Assembly (NCBI RefSeq): GCF_001816125.1
Contig: NZ_MDZA01000088.1
Span: forward strand, 1-53,916
Direction: 5' to 3'
DNA length: 53,916 nt
Origin: Hymenobacter coccineus
GTDB lineage: Bacteria > Bacteroidota > Bacteroidia > Cytophagales > Hymenobacteraceae
Made by a program: the position numbers and the translations under genes. The notes beneath the pieces were generated by a model, which searched no databases, was not told where the DNA came from, and saw nothing but the letters and a program-made list of their open reading frames with translations. Shown here piece by piece: positions 43,002 through 53,916 of this stretch; the stretch's first letter is position 1; each line of letters starts with the position of its first letter.

Positions 43002-43859
43002 CTAGTGGGTGCCGGCCGCCGCCAGAATGCCGGCCTGGGGCACGGTAATGCCTTCAATGGCAGCGGGCATGGGCGGGACTTTGTCCCACACTTTCCACGG
43101 GGCCTTGCCGCTTTTCCACATATCCTCCAGCACGTTCCGGTCGCGCAGCGTGTCCATGGGCTGCCAAAAGCCCGTGTGCCGGTAGGCCGAGAGGGAGCCG
43201 GCGGCGGCCATGCTTTCCAGGGGGTTCTTCTCCCACACCGTCGAGTCGCCTTCGATGTAGTCGAACACGCTGGGCTCCAGCACGAAGAAGCCCCCGTTGA
43301 TCCACGGCGTGGCTTCGCCCTCGGGCTTTTCTTCAAAGTTGCCCACCCGGTCGTCGTTCTCGGTCAGGTTGAACATGCCGAAGCGGCCTGGCTGATGCAC
43401 TGCCGTGAGCGTACCCTCGGCCCCCTGGGCCCGGTGGTGCTCGATGGAGGCGCGGATGTCCACGTCGCTCACCCCGTCGCCGTAGGTGAGGCAAAACGTT
43501 TCATCGCCCACGTACTCGCGCACGCGGCCCAGGCGGCCGCCGGTCATGGTTTCCTGGCCGGTATCTACCAGCGTCACGGTCCAGGGCTCGGCGTGGGTGC
43601 GGTGCACCTTCATCTCGTTGGTGTCCATGCAGAAGGTGACGTCGGCGTTGTGCAGGAAGTAATTGGCGAAATACTCCTTGATCATGTGGCCCTTAAAGCC
43701 GCAGCAAATGATGAACTCGTTGATGCCGTGGTGGGCATAGATCTTCATGATGTGCCACAGGATGGGACGCCCCCCAATTTCCACCATCGGCTTGGGCCGG
43801 ATGCTGCTTTCCTCGCTGATGCGGGTGCCGTAACCCCCCGCTAAAATGACTGCTTTCAT
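43002..43859 (-). CDS. rfbF: Glucose-1-phosphate cytidylyltransferase
   Basis: Makes CDP-glucose from CTP and glucose-1-phosphate, opening the CDP-sugar pathway. 285 residues with the nucleotidyltransferase opening [38 protein letters not shown] (motif split here by position: glycine-rich 7-13, RPKPM 21-25), then [14 protein letters not shown] and [12 protein letters not shown] with the metal-binding Asp. The C-terminal [29 protein letters not shown] is typical of RfbF. The start is the ATG at 43859. It is the first gene of a four-gene minus-strand operon and reads away from the 780-base A+T-rich gap. Confidence 0.93.
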   Translation of the reverse strand: MKAVILAGGYGTRISEESSIRPKPMVEIGGRPILWHIMKIYAHHGINEFIICCGFKGHMIKEYFANYFLHNADVTFCMDTNEMKVHRTHAEPWTVTLVDTGQETMTGGRLGRVREYVGDETFCLTYGDGVSDVDIRASIEHHRAQGAEGTLTAVHQPGRFGMFNLTENDDRVGNFEEKPEGEATPWINGGFFVLEPSVFDYIEGDSTVWEKNPLESMAAAGSLSAYRHTGFWQPMDTLRDRNVLEDMWKSGKAPWKVWDKVPPMPAAIEGITVPQAGILAAAGTH

Positions 43860-44638
43860 CGTATTTGAATTGTATTTATAGGTGATAGAATAATGCTGGT
43901 GTGTATTTATTAGGATTTTGCATACAGCTTATATGAATTGAGTGTGAATGAATTGAATGGGAGATAAACTTAGGAAAAATATGGCACTCGCAACAGTACT
44001 AAAAAAGGTGTATTTAATTTCTGTATTTTCAATTTTTATTAAAAAACAGAAGATTAAAGGAAGTAAAAATATTGGTAATGAACTAACTAAACTATAATAT
44101 ATAGGTTATTAATATTATATAGTTAATCTAGTTGTCCACCGAATAATGCACGAAAATAATTGAGTAATAAAGTGGGGCATGATAACTTAATGCTTTCATC
44201 ATGTAAGCAGCTTATAATGCCCCATTTGGGCCCCAATGCGGATACGGCCGCGGTGATGCAAGTATTTTTTCTCGCCATTAAGCACAAACTGCCGCAACAA
44301 GGGCCGCCATTGTTGCCTGGAGCCGGAACCCGCAATCTGCGCTAGGGCCCCCACAAGCCCCGCGGCGAGCCATTGCTGAAGCGCCCTTGAAACAGCGCCA
44401 CTGCACGAACCAGGCCCCGGCGGGCAATCCGGGCCGCGGCTTGCGATGGCCGCTGCGCTGTAGCTCGCGTGTGCTTGGTTGGGCAGGCCGCGCTTGCGTG
44501 CTACCATTGCGGCAACAAGCCACTTGTACTGGCCCTTGAGGGCAAACCCCGGGCGAGGCAGCAAATTTGGGCCGTGCTTTAGGGCCCCGGCGCTGTGCGC
44601 TGGCGGCGTAACTTTATTGCCTGCTAACCCACCGTTCC
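43860..44638. other. Long intergenic gap, A+T-rich then G+C-rich; no gene supported
   Basis: About 780 bases between divergent rfbF and the hybrid kinase. The first 300 bases are very A+T-rich (43860-44180) and probably hold the rfbF promoter; the rest is G+C-rich. Short frames exist on both strands (for example 44123-44335 and 44199-44564, minus), but none has a recognisable family, start signal or conserved motif. The kinase promoter may include the TAACTTTA near 44609. The abrupt change in composition suggests a join of foreign and resident DNA. Confidence 0.45.
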
Positions 44639-47704
<3,066 letters not shown>

Positions 47705-47762
47705 GGCAGCCCCGGGGCCCCAAGGGGCGCTGTGCTTGGGCCCGGCGGCGCCTCCTGGGGCC

Positions 47763-48494
47763 CTACAGGTTGCGCAGGCTGCGGTAAAAAGCGTCTTGGT
47801 ACGACTTGCCCACCGGCACTTCGTAGGGCCCCAGGTGCAGCAAGTGGTCTTCTACAGATTCGATGCGCTGGGTATTGACGATGTAGGAGCGGTGCACGCG
47901 CTGGAAATGCCCGAAGGGCAGCCGCTCGCCCAGCGCTTTGAGGGTGGCGTACACGATGTGCCGCTGCGTGGCCGTCACCAGCACCGAGTAGGTAGAGAGG
48001 GCCTCAATAAACAGCACGTCGCTGAAGTCGAGGCGCACCAGCTTGTTGTTCACCTTTACAAACAAATGCTGATCGTGGTCGTCGGGGGGCGGTAGCTCGG
48101 CCGTGGCGGCGGGCGGCGCGGTGCGGCGGGCGGCGGCCCGGCGCACGGCCTGCTGGAAGCGGTTGGGCTCCACGGGCTTCACCAGGTAATCGGCCGCGTT
48201 CAAGGCAAAGGCCTCCACGGCGAAGTCGCGGTGCGAGGTGACGAGGATGATTTCGGGCTGGGGCCGGGGCAGGATACGCGCCAGCTCCAGGCCCGATAAG
48301 TAAGGCATTTCGATGTCGAGCAGCAGCAAATCTACCGGCGGGTTGTTGCGCAAAAAGTCCAGGGCCCCCACCGAATCGCCTAGCGATGCCACTAGCTTAA
48401 GCCCGTCCGTCAGCTCGATTAAATGTTCCAGCGTGAGCCGGTTCATTTCGTTGTCGTCGACGACGACGCAGGTGAGGGGGACGGTAGCAGCCAT
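47763..48494 (-). CDS. LytTR-family response regulator
   Basis: 243 residues from the ATG at 48494 (the longer frame extends into untranslated sequence). The receiver (about 8-120) has VVVDDNE, Asp in LLLLDIEMPYLSGLEL (about 56-71), TSHRDFAVEAF and DYLVKP. The LytTR DNA-binding part (about 140-240) has DVLFIEALSTYSVLVTATQ, RLPFGHFQRVHRSYIVN and VPVGKSYQ, all typical. It sits convergent to the hybrid kinase and divergent from grpE, with 219 bases between. It probably takes phosphate from the kinase HPt and regulates nearby or distant genes through direct-repeat sites. Confidence 0.93.
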   Translation of the reverse strand: MAATVPLTCVVVDDNEMNRLTLEHLIELTDGLKLVASLGDSVGALDFLRNNPPVDLLLLDIEMPYLSGLELARILPRPQPEIILVTSHRDFAVEAFALNAADYLVKPVEPNRFQQAVRRAAARRTAPPAATAELPPPDDHDQHLFVKVNNKLVRLDFSDVLFIEALSTYSVLVTATQRHIVYATLKALGERLPFGHFQRVHRSYIVNTQRIESVEDHLLHLGPYEVPVGKSYQDAFYRSLRNL

Positions 48495-48713
48495 GGGAAA
48501 GGGCCTAACGGGACGGGGCAACTGGGCAACGGGGCAAGGTGGTAGCTCCTTGCCGGCCCAATGTACGAATTGGGCCCCTGGTTTGGATGAGCGACGGCCG
48601 TGCGGACCGTGCCAAACTGGCAGCCGCGAGCCCTTTGGCAAACTCCTTGCGCCGGGCCCCTTGCCGCAAGGCCCAACCCCGTGAAAAACCCATTCCGACG
48701 CATATTTCCGACA

Positions 48714-49250
48714 ATGGCCAACGATAACAACCTGCCCCAGGACGACAACCTGACCGCTGACCCCGCCCACGCCGCTGGCAAAATGGCCGACGGCCCCACC
48801 CCCGAAGCCAGTGCCGCCGGCGCCGAGCTGGCCGACCTCAAAGACAAGTACCTGCGCCAGGCTGCCGAGTTTGAGAACTACAAGCGCCGTACCACCAAGG
48901 AGCGCATCGAGTTGTTCAAAACCGCCAACCAGGAGTTGATGACGGCCCTGCTGCCGGTGCTGGACGACTTTGAGCGGGCCCGCGCCGCCACCCTCACCAC
49001 CGCCGACGCTGACGCTGTGCGCGAAAGCATCGCCATCATCCACAACAAGCTGGGCAAAACCTTGCAGCAGAAGGGCTTGACGGTAATGGAAGTGAAGGGC
49101 GGCGACTTCGACGCGGACCTGCACGAAGCCATTACCCAAATTCCGGCCCCGAGCGACGATTTGCGCGGCAAGATTGTTGACGAGGTAGAAAAAGGCTATT
49201 ACTTAGGTGATAAAGTGATTCGCCACGCCAAAGTGGTGCTGGGCCAGTAG
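48714..49250 (+). CDS. grpE: Nucleotide exchange factor GrpE
   Basis: Releases ADP from DnaK. 178 residues from the ATG at 48714. It shows an acidic low-complexity head (about 1-35), the long coiled-coil DLKDKYLRQAAEFENYKRRTTKERIELFKTAN, then LLPVLDDFERA and the C-terminal beta wing with DADLHEAITQIPAP, VDEVEKGYYLGDKVIRHAKVVLG. These are the standard GrpE signature. The longer upstream frame (from 48600) is not used. dnaJ follows after a 143-base spacer holding an inverted repeat. Confidence 0.95.
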   Translation: MANDNNLPQDDNLTADPAHAAGKMADGPTPEASAAGAELADLKDKYLRQAAEFENYKRRTTKERIELFKTANQELMTALLPVLDDFERARAATLTTADADAVRESIAIIHNKLGKTLQQKGLTVMEVKGGDFDADLHEAITQIPAPSDDLRGKIVDEVEKGYYLGDKVIRHAKVVLGQ

Positions 49251-49270
49251 AAGATAAATTATCCGAAAAA

Positions 49271-49370
49271 GCCGTCCTGCTGAGTGCAGTGAAGCATTTC
49301 TTCCGCGACTAATTCAAGTGCTTGAATTGTTGCCGTGGGAGAGAAGCCTTACTTCGTTCGGCAGGACGGC
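49271..49370. repeat. Inverted repeat between grpE and dnaJ
   Basis: GCCGTCCTGC at 49271-49280 is inverted at 49361-49370, with pairing that continues imperfectly (TGAAGCATTTCTT facing AGAAGCCTTACTTC). In the middle, AATTCAAG and CTTGAATT form another hairpin (49311-49328). Repeats of this look (CTGA..GCAG..GAAGCAT) are recurring in this window; a related one is at 52974. Confidence 0.6.
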
Positions 49371-49393
49371 TGCAAATAAATACGTGCACCAAG

Positions 49394-50533
49394 ATGGCAA
49401 CGAAGGCAGATTATTATGAAGTGTTGGGCGTGGCCCGCACCGCGGCCGGCGACGAGATTAAGTCGGCGTACCGCAAGATGGCCATCAAGTACCACCCGGA
49501 TAAAAACCCCGACGACCCCTCGGCCGAGGACAAGTTCAAGGAGGCGGCCGAGGCGTACGAGGTGCTGAGCAACGCCGACAAGCGGGCGCGCTACGACCGC
49601 TTTGGCCACCAGCAGGGCGGCGGTGGTGGCGGGGCCCCCAACATGGACGATATCTTCTCGCAGTTCGGCGACATCTTCGGTGGCGGCGGCGGCGGGTTTG
49701 AGGGCTTTTTCGGCGGGCGCCAGGGCGGCGGCAAGCGCGTGCGCAAGGGCTCTAACTTGCGCATCAAGCTGAAGCTCGACCTGGAGGAAGTGGCCAACGG
49801 CGTTGAGAAAAAAATTAAGGTGAAGCGCTACGTGGCCTGCCAACCGTGCGGCGGCAGCGGCGCCAAAAACGGCACCGAGCTGAAAACCTGCGCCACCTGC
49901 CAGGGCCAGGGCCAGGTGAAAAAAGTGGTGAACACCATGCTGGGCCAGATGATGAGCAGCAGCACCTGCCCCACCTGCCACGGCGAGGGCAAAACCATTA
50001 CGGCTACCTGCGACGTGTGCAAGGGCGAAGGCCGCCAGCTGCACGAGGAAGTGATTCCAATCAACATCCCCGCCGGCGTGGCCAACGACATGCAGCTGAG
50101 CATGAACGGCAAAGGCAACTTCCCCGAGCGCGGCGGCGTGCCCGGCGACCTACTCATTCAGATTGAGGAGGAGCCGCACGAGTTCCTGAAGCGCGATGGC
50201 AACAACATCATGTTCGAGCAGTACATCTCGTTCGTGGACGCCGCCCTGGGGGCCAATCTGGAGGTGCCCACTATCGAGGGCAAGGTGAAAATCAAGGTGG
50301 ACCCCGGCACCCAGCCGGGCAAAATCCTGCGCCTGCGCGGCAAGGGCATCAAGGACCTGAACGGCTACGGCCGCGGCGACCAGCTCATTCACCTCAACGT
50401 GTGGACGCCGAAAAGCGTGAGCAACGAAGAGCGCGACCTGCTTGAAAAGCTGCGCGAGTCGCAAAACTTCGTGCCCCACCCCGGCAAGAACGAAAAGGGC
50501 TTCTTCGAGAAAGTGAAAGAGTACTTCCAATAG
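49394..50533 (+). CDS. dnaJ: Chaperone protein DnaJ
   Basis: 379 residues from the ATG at 49394. The J domain (about 1-70) has [27 protein letters not shown] with the HPD motif and RYDRFGH. A Gly-rich linker ([18 protein letters not shown]) is followed by the zinc finger with four CxxCxGxG units ([32 protein letters not shown]) and two C-terminal beta domains with [24 protein letters not shown] and [25 protein letters not shown]. It works with GrpE and DnaK; dnaK is not in the window. A terminator follows. Confidence 0.96.
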   Translation: MATKADYYEVLGVARTAAGDEIKSAYRKMAIKYHPDKNPDDPSAEDKFKEAAEAYEVLSNADKRARYDRFGHQQGGGGGGAPNMDDIFSQFGDIFGGGGGGFEGFFGGRQGGGKRVRKGSNLRIKLKLDLEEVANGVEKKIKVKRYVACQPCGGSGAKNGTELKTCATCQGQGQVKKVVNTMLGQMMSSSTCPTCHGEGKTITATCDVCKGEGRQLHEEVIPINIPAGVANDMQLSMNGKGNFPERGGVPGDLLIQIEEEPHEFLKRDGNNIMFEQYISFVDAALGANLEVPTIEGKVKIKVDPGTQPGKILRLRGKGIKDLNGYGRGDQLIHLNVWTPKSVSNEERDLLEKLRESQNFVPHPGKNEKGFFEKVKEYFQ

Positions 50534-50557
50534 GCGCCCGCCGCTTGTTGCAGGGAG

Positions 50558-50595
50558 CGCCCCGCTTGGCTTCGGCCGGGCGGGGCGTTTTTTTT
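50558..50595 (+). terminator. Intrinsic terminator after dnaJ
   Basis: CGCCCCGC (50558-50565) pairs with GCGGGGCG (50580-50587) around a GC-rich loop and is followed by eight T residues (50588-50595), the classic Rho-independent form. It lies 24 bases after the dnaJ stop. Confidence 0.88.
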
Positions 50596-50626
50596 GGATG
50601 GCAGCAGGGGCCCCGTGCAGTAGGGG

Positions 50627-50664
50627 CGGGCTGCCGGCTTTTTCGCCGGCTGCCCGCTAATCGT
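50627..50664 (+). repeat. REP-like repeat, copy B left arm (pairs with 50700-50736)
   Basis: CGGGCTGCCGGC...CCGCTAATCGT, 38 bases, is the same unit as at 37006-37042, with its inverted partner at 50700-50736 (one mismatch). The pair is 110 bases end to end and sits between the dnaJ terminator and the sigma factor gene. Confidence 0.82.
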
Positions 50665-50699
50665 TGCCGCCGTTGCATACCGCTGCCTGGGGCCCCCGG

Positions 50700-50736
50700 C
50701 GATTACCGGGCAGCCGGCGAAAAAGCCGGCAGCCCG
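50700..50736 (-). repeat. REP-like repeat, copy B right arm
   Basis: Inverted copy of 50627-50664 and of the same unit at 37156-37192. Intergenic; no gene in the arm or spacer. Confidence 0.82.
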
Positions 50737-50817
50737 AAGCAAACCAAAACTTTTCCTGGGGGCCCTGTAATGCGCGGCGGCGGGCGGCGATTAACTTCCC
50801 GAAATTACCGCTCCGCA

Positions 50818-51327
50818 ATGACCGCCGTTGCCACTGCCCCCGACTTTGTGGGGGCCCTGAACGAGTACCAGCCGCTGCTGCGGCGGGTGGCCCGCCTCTA
50901 CTGCCAGGACGCCGACGACCGCCAGGATTTGTTCCAGGAAATGGTGCTGCAACTCTGGCGGGCCTGGCCGCGCTACGTGCCCCAGCCGGGCGCCAAGCTC
51001 AGCACCTGGCTCTACCGCGTGGCCCTGAACGTAGCGGTGAGCAACCTGCGCCACCGCACCCGCCACCCGGCGCCCGGGGCCCTCGGCGACGACGCGCTGC
51101 AAGTGGCCCAAGCCCCCGAAGCCGCCGCCTTCGAGCCCGAAGAAACCGCCGCCCTCTACCGCGCCATTGCCCGGCTCTCGGAGGTCGATAAGGCCTTCGT
51201 GCTGCTGTACCTGGAAGACCGGTCCTACGAGGAAATGGCTGACATCCTAGGCATTACCCAGAACAATGTGCGCGTGAAGATGCACCGCGTGCAGGAAAAG
51301 CTCCGTCAATTATTAGTCCGCCGCTAA
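50818..51327 (+). CDS. ECF-type RNA polymerase sigma factor
   Basis: 169 residues from the ATG at 50818; an open frame upstream (to 50545) is non-coding. Region 2 has DADDRQDLFQEMVLQLWRAWPRY (about 33-55), the core-binding and -10 recognition helices. Region 4 has LSEVDKAFVLLYLEDRSYEEMADILGITQNNVRVKMHRVQEKLRQLL (about 120-166), a helix-turn-helix. The next gene, 12 bases on, is a membrane protein in the usual place of an anti-sigma factor. The REP pair lies in the promoter region. Confidence 0.9.
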   Translation: MTAVATAPDFVGALNEYQPLLRRVARLYCQDADDRQDLFQEMVLQLWRAWPRYVPQPGAKLSTWLYRVALNVAVSNLRHRTRHPAPGALGDDALQVAQAPEAAAFEPEETAALYRAIARLSEVDKAFVLLYLEDRSYEEMADILGITQNNVRVKMHRVQEKLRQLLVRR

Positions 51328-51339
51328 GCCCTATTCACT

Positions 51340-51960
51340 ATGGAACTCGACAATTTGCGCCGGCAGTGGCGGCAGCCTACCGAACCGCCCGCCGCGCTCG
51401 ATGCGGCCGCGCTTACCCAATTATTGGCTCGGAAGTCTGATGGTATTATCGAAAAGCTGCGGCGCAGTGCCCGGCTGGAACTGTGGCTGAACGGCGGGGT
51501 GATTGTGGGGGCCCTGGCGCTGGCGGTGCTGGCGTCGCCGCTGTGGCTGCGGGTGTGCGGCGGGCTGCTGATGGCCATCGGGGCGGTGTGCATTGGCTAC
51601 CTGCTGCGCAAGCTGCGCCTGCTACGCCGCTTGGACGACCCGGCCGGCGACCTGCGGGCGCACCTGGCTCGGCTGGCCAGCGGGTTGCGGTCCCTCATCC
51701 GGTTCTACTATTGGTTCACGCTGGCCATGCTGCCGGTGGCGGGGCTGCTGAACGTGCTGATGGTGCTTACCACCGCGCGGCACCCCATCGGCCTGGCTAG
51801 CCTGCCCGGCGTGTTCATCGTGGTGGGCTTGGTGGTGGTGCTGCCGGTACTGCTGTACCTGCCCGTGGGCAGCGTAACCAAAAAGTACCTGCAACACCTC
51901 TACGGCCAGCACCTCGACCGCCTCGAAGCCAACCTGCGCGAGCTGGGCCCCGGGGCCTGA
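51340..51960 (+). CDS. Membrane protein, possible regulatory partner of the ECF sigma factor
   Basis: A 206-residue protein with an N-terminal soluble part (about 1-48) and four membrane segments (about 50-68, 70-88, 125-142 and 150-172). It does not have the zinc-binding HxxxC motif of common anti-sigma factors. Its start 12 bases after the sigma gene means they are co-transcribed. It may act as a membrane tether for the sigma factor, but no family is recognised. Leu/Arg-rich; the C-terminal tail KKYLQHLYGQHLDRLEANLREL is a short coiled coil. Confidence 0.6.
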   Translation: MELDNLRRQWRQPTEPPAALDAAALTQLLARKSDGIIEKLRRSARLELWLNGGVIVGALALAVLASPLWLRVCGGLLMAIGAVCIGYLLRKLRLLRRLDDPAGDLRAHLARLASGLRSLIRFYYWFTLAMLPVAGLLNVLMVLTTARHPIGLASLPGVFIVVGLVVVLPVLLYLPVGSVTKKYLQHLYGQHLDRLEANLRELGPGA

Positions 51961-52024
51961 TCTTGGGGCCCCTGGCCATTCATGCGTATTCTTGCAAATT
52001 CCTATTCTTTCCTTTCTTTCTGCC

Positions 52025-52963
52025 ATGACGCCAATTCTGGAAGCCCTGGACGTGCGCAAAACCTACGCCGCCCACACCGCCCTCGACGGCGTGAGCCTCG
52101 CCATTCCCGAGCAAAGCATTTTTGGCCTGCTGGGGCCCAACGGCGCGGGCAAAACGTCGCTCATCCGCATCATCACCCAGATTACGGGGGCCGACGGCGG
52201 CGAGATTCGCTTCCGCGGGCAGCGGCTGGGGCCCGCGCACATCGGCCGCATCGGCTACCTGCCCGAGGAGCGCGGCCTCTACAAAAAGATGAAAGTGGGC
52301 GAGCAGCTGCTGTACCTGGCCCAGCTGCGCGGCCTGACGCGGGCCGACGCCAAGGCCCGCATCAAGCAGTGGCTCACGCGCCTCGACCTGGTGCCTTGGG
52401 CCGAGAAAAACGTGGAAGACCTCAGCAAGGGCATGCAGCAGAAGGTGCAATTCATTGCCACGGTGCTGCACCAGCCCGAGCTGATTATCCTCGACGAGCC
52501 GTTTTCGGGCTTCGACCCGATTAACGCGAACCTGATCAAGGACGAGATTCTGGCGCTGCGCGAACAGGGGGCCACCATCATCTTCTCGACGCACCGCATG
52601 GAGTCAGTGGAGGAGCTGTGCGACAGCATTGCCCTGATTAACAAGTCGCGGAAGGTGCTCGACGGGCCGGTGTCGGCCATCAAGAACCAGTTCCGAACCA
52701 ACACTTACGAGGTGGAGGGCAAGGGCCGCCCCATCCTCTCGCACCCCGATTTTGAGGTGGTGGAACAGAAGGCGCGCGAAAACGACCACTTCTACGCCCG
52801 GGTGCGGCTGCACGCCGGCACCACGCCCAACGAGCTGCTGCGCTTCCTCATCGGTCAGGTGGAGGTGCACGCCTTCCGCGAGCGGATTCCGAGCATCAAC
52901 GAGATTTTTATCCAGCGCGTGGGCGAAACCATGCCCGAAACGGCTGGCTACGCCAACAATTAA
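52025..52963 (+). CDS. ABC transporter ATP-binding protein (NatA-like ABC-2 family)
   Basis: 312 residues from the ATG at 52025. Walker A GLLGPNGAGKTSLI (about 38-51), the signature LSKGMQQKVQF (about 137-147), Walker B LIILDEPFSGFDP (about 156-168) and the H-loop FSTHRM are all intact. The C-terminal extension after about 215 is the DUF4162-type domain common in NatA-like ATPases. It pairs with the permease gene at 53099, which is of the NatB type, forming an ABC-2 exporter of unknown substrate (ions, lipids or drugs). The start is 64 bases after the membrane-protein stop. Confidence 0.9.
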   Translation: MTPILEALDVRKTYAAHTALDGVSLAIPEQSIFGLLGPNGAGKTSLIRIITQITGADGGEIRFRGQRLGPAHIGRIGYLPEERGLYKKMKVGEQLLYLAQLRGLTRADAKARIKQWLTRLDLVPWAEKNVEDLSKGMQQKVQFIATVLHQPELIILDEPFSGFDPINANLIKDEILALREQGATIIFSTHRMESVEELCDSIALINKSRKVLDGPVSAIKNQFRTNTYEVEGKGRPILSHPDFEVVEQKARENDHFYARVRLHAGTTPNELLRFLIGQVEVHAFRERIPSINEIFIQRVGETMPETAGYANN

Positions 52964-52973
52964 GAACGTGCAA

Positions 52974-53075
52974 AAGGCTCATGCTGAACGTAGGGAATTA
53001 TTTTCCCGCGGCAGCAAGCCTGATTAGTTGAGCAGCAGCGATGCTTCGGCTGCGCTTAGCCTGACGTTCTCATAA
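52974..53075. repeat. Imperfect inverted repeat between the ABC ATPase and permease genes
   Basis: AGAACGT near 52973 is inverted near 53065-53070 (ACGTTCT), with further pairing in the AGGCTCATGCTGA and CTTAGCCTGACG stretches. The region (52964-53098) has no gene. Its look matches the repeat between grpE and dnaJ, suggesting a family of dispersed palindromic elements. Confidence 0.5.
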
Positions 53076-53098
53076 CCACAAAAAATCTGCCTTTCATC

Positions 53099-53916
53099 AT
53101 GGATAAAATCTGGCTCATTATTCAGCGCGAATACCTCACGCGGGTGCGCAAAAAGAGTTTTCTGGTCATTTCGCTGCTCGCCCCGGTGCTGCTGGCGGCC
53201 TCGTCGCTGGCCATCGGCAAGCTGAGCACGGGCGGGGGCCCCGACATCGTGGCCGTGTACGACGAGAGCCAGCTGCACCTGCTGGCGCAGCTGGTGAGCA
53301 ACGACGACGTGCAATTTGTGCCCGCCTTGGGCACGTCGCTGGCCGCCTCGGAAGCGGCGTTTAAGAAGTCCAAAACCAAGGAAGATGCCCTGCTTTACGT
53401 GCCCGCCGGCATCAGCATCGACAGCACCCGCGGCATTCAGCTGCTGGGCAACGGCAACGTGCCACTCAAGCGCCAGCGCGACGTGCGCGCCGCCGTGAGC
53501 AAAGCCCTGGGGGCCCTAAAAATGGAGCGCTCGGGCCTAAAGCAAGCCACCATCGACGCTTTGCAGGCGCGCATTGAACTGACCACCATTGACCTGACGC
53601 AGCAGGGCGGCCGCCGCAACGACGTGGGCGTGACCACCGCCATGGCCTACGCGCTATCTATTCTGGTGTACTTTTTCATCTTTATGTACGGCGTACAAGT
53701 AATGCGCGGCGTGAGCGAGGAAAAATCGAGCCGCATCATGGAAGTTATGATTTCGTCGGTGAAGCCGTTCCAGCTCATGATGGGCAAAATCCTGGGCATT
53801 GCGGGCGTGGTGCTCACGCAGTTCGGGCTGTGGCTGGCGCTCTCGTGGGGCCTTACCACGGTGCTCGTGGCGCTGCTGCTGAGAACAAGGCGCCTGTGGT
53901 GGCCGCCGCCAGCCGC
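53099..53916 (+). CDS. ABC-2 type transporter permease (NatB-like), cut by the window end
   Basis: At least 272 residues, incomplete at the 3' end. MDKIWLIIQREYLTRVRKKSFLVISLLAPVLLAASSL shows the cytosolic N-terminus plus first membrane helix. A large periplasmic loop follows (about 40-180), then helices beginning TTAMAYALSILVYFFIFMYGVQVMRGVSEEKSSRIMEVMISSVKPFQLMMGKILGI, which is the standard ABC-2 (NatB) block. Near 53878-53882 the reading may slip: the last bases read better one frame over (ENKAPVVAAASR), so a single-base error is possible there. Partner of the ATPase just upstream. Confidence 0.85.
   Translation, partial: MDKIWLIIQREYLTRVRKKSFLVISLLAPVLLAASSLAIGKLSTGGGPDIVAVYDESQLHLLAQLVSNDDVQFVPALGTSLAASEAAFKKSKTKEDALLYVPAGISIDSTRGIQLLGNGNVPLKRQRDVRAAVSKALGALKMERSGLKQATIDALQARIELTTIDLTQQGGRRNDVGVTTAMAYALSILVYFFIFMYGVQVMRGVSEEKSSRIMEVMISSVKPFQLMMGKILGIAGVVLTQFGLWLALSWGLTTVLVALLLRTRRLWWPPPA

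Noticed and set aside
44123..44335. Minus-strand frame whose ITAAVSALGPKW stretch recalls the HxlR-family helix-turn-helix
   Set aside because: The rest of the frame has none of the HxlR wing and no sensible start, and the match is short, so it is most likely chance.

Overview
The window looks like a chromosomal segment of a high-GC Bacteroidota, most likely a Hymenobacter-like member of the Cytophagales. The grounds are a C-terminal type IX secretion (T9SS) sorting domain, Bacteroidota-type promoter elements (TAnnTTTG), a LytTR regulator beside a hybrid histidine kinase, weak Shine-Dalgarno sites, and GC-rich codon use from about 15.6 kb on. The genus is an inference.

Region 1 (1 to about 31 kb) is a large surface-polysaccharide locus read almost entirely on the plus strand. 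It opens with GDP-L-fucose synthase and the membrane half of an O-antigen ABC exporter (Wzm). A DegT-type sugar aminotransferase, a GDP-fucose-synthase-like SDR and a left-handed beta-helix acetyltransferase follow, then the ATPase half (Wzt) with a C-terminal glycan-binding domain. After that come sixteen glycosyltransferases (GT2, GT8-like and GT4), an OafA-type membrane acyltransferase, and a trio of ArnC-like polyprenyl-phosphate glycosyltransferase, formyltransferase and WecE aminotransferase that should make and lipid-link a formylated 4-amino-4,6-dideoxysugar. The first half (about 1.1-15.6 kb) is clearly richer in A+T than the rest, so the locus is a mosaic. No Wzy polymerase, Wzx flippase or initiating phosphoglycosyltransferase is evident, which fits ABC-dependent export. 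A minus-strand pair (TPR lipo/periplasmic-type protein and multi-pass membrane protein) ends the cluster.

Region 2 (31-39.7 kb) is housekeeping: an M42-like aminopeptidase, membrane pyrophosphatase (hppA), hypoxanthine phosphoribosyltransferase, adenylate kinase and Obg GTPase. A T9SS-secreted SGNH hydrolase gene sits between the peptidase and hppA, and a degenerate 70-bp copy of the peptidase 3' end lies on its far side, the scar of a duplication or insertion.

Region 3 (39.7-43.9 kb) is a minus-strand nucleotide-sugar operon: rfbF, SDR epimerase, RfbC-like 3,5-epimerase and a SAF-domain oxidoreductase (COG4091-like). CDP-glucose 4,6-dehydratase (rfbG) is missing from the window.

Region 4 (44.6-53.9 kb) carries a four-module hybrid kinase (PAS-HisKA-HATPase-REC-HPt), a convergent LytTR regulator, grpE-dnaJ, an ECF sigma factor with a membrane partner, and an ABC-2 export pair (ATPase plus a permease cut by the window end).

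Five genes (four GT4 glycosyltransferases and hppA) are interrupted by single-base frameshifts, three of them exactly in GGGGCCCC-type tracts. Because hppA is also hit, sequencing error is the simplest reading, but slippage-based variation of glycosyltransferases cannot be excluded. Several intergenic regions hold inverted repeats. One REP-like inverted pair occurs twice (37.0 and 50.6 kb).
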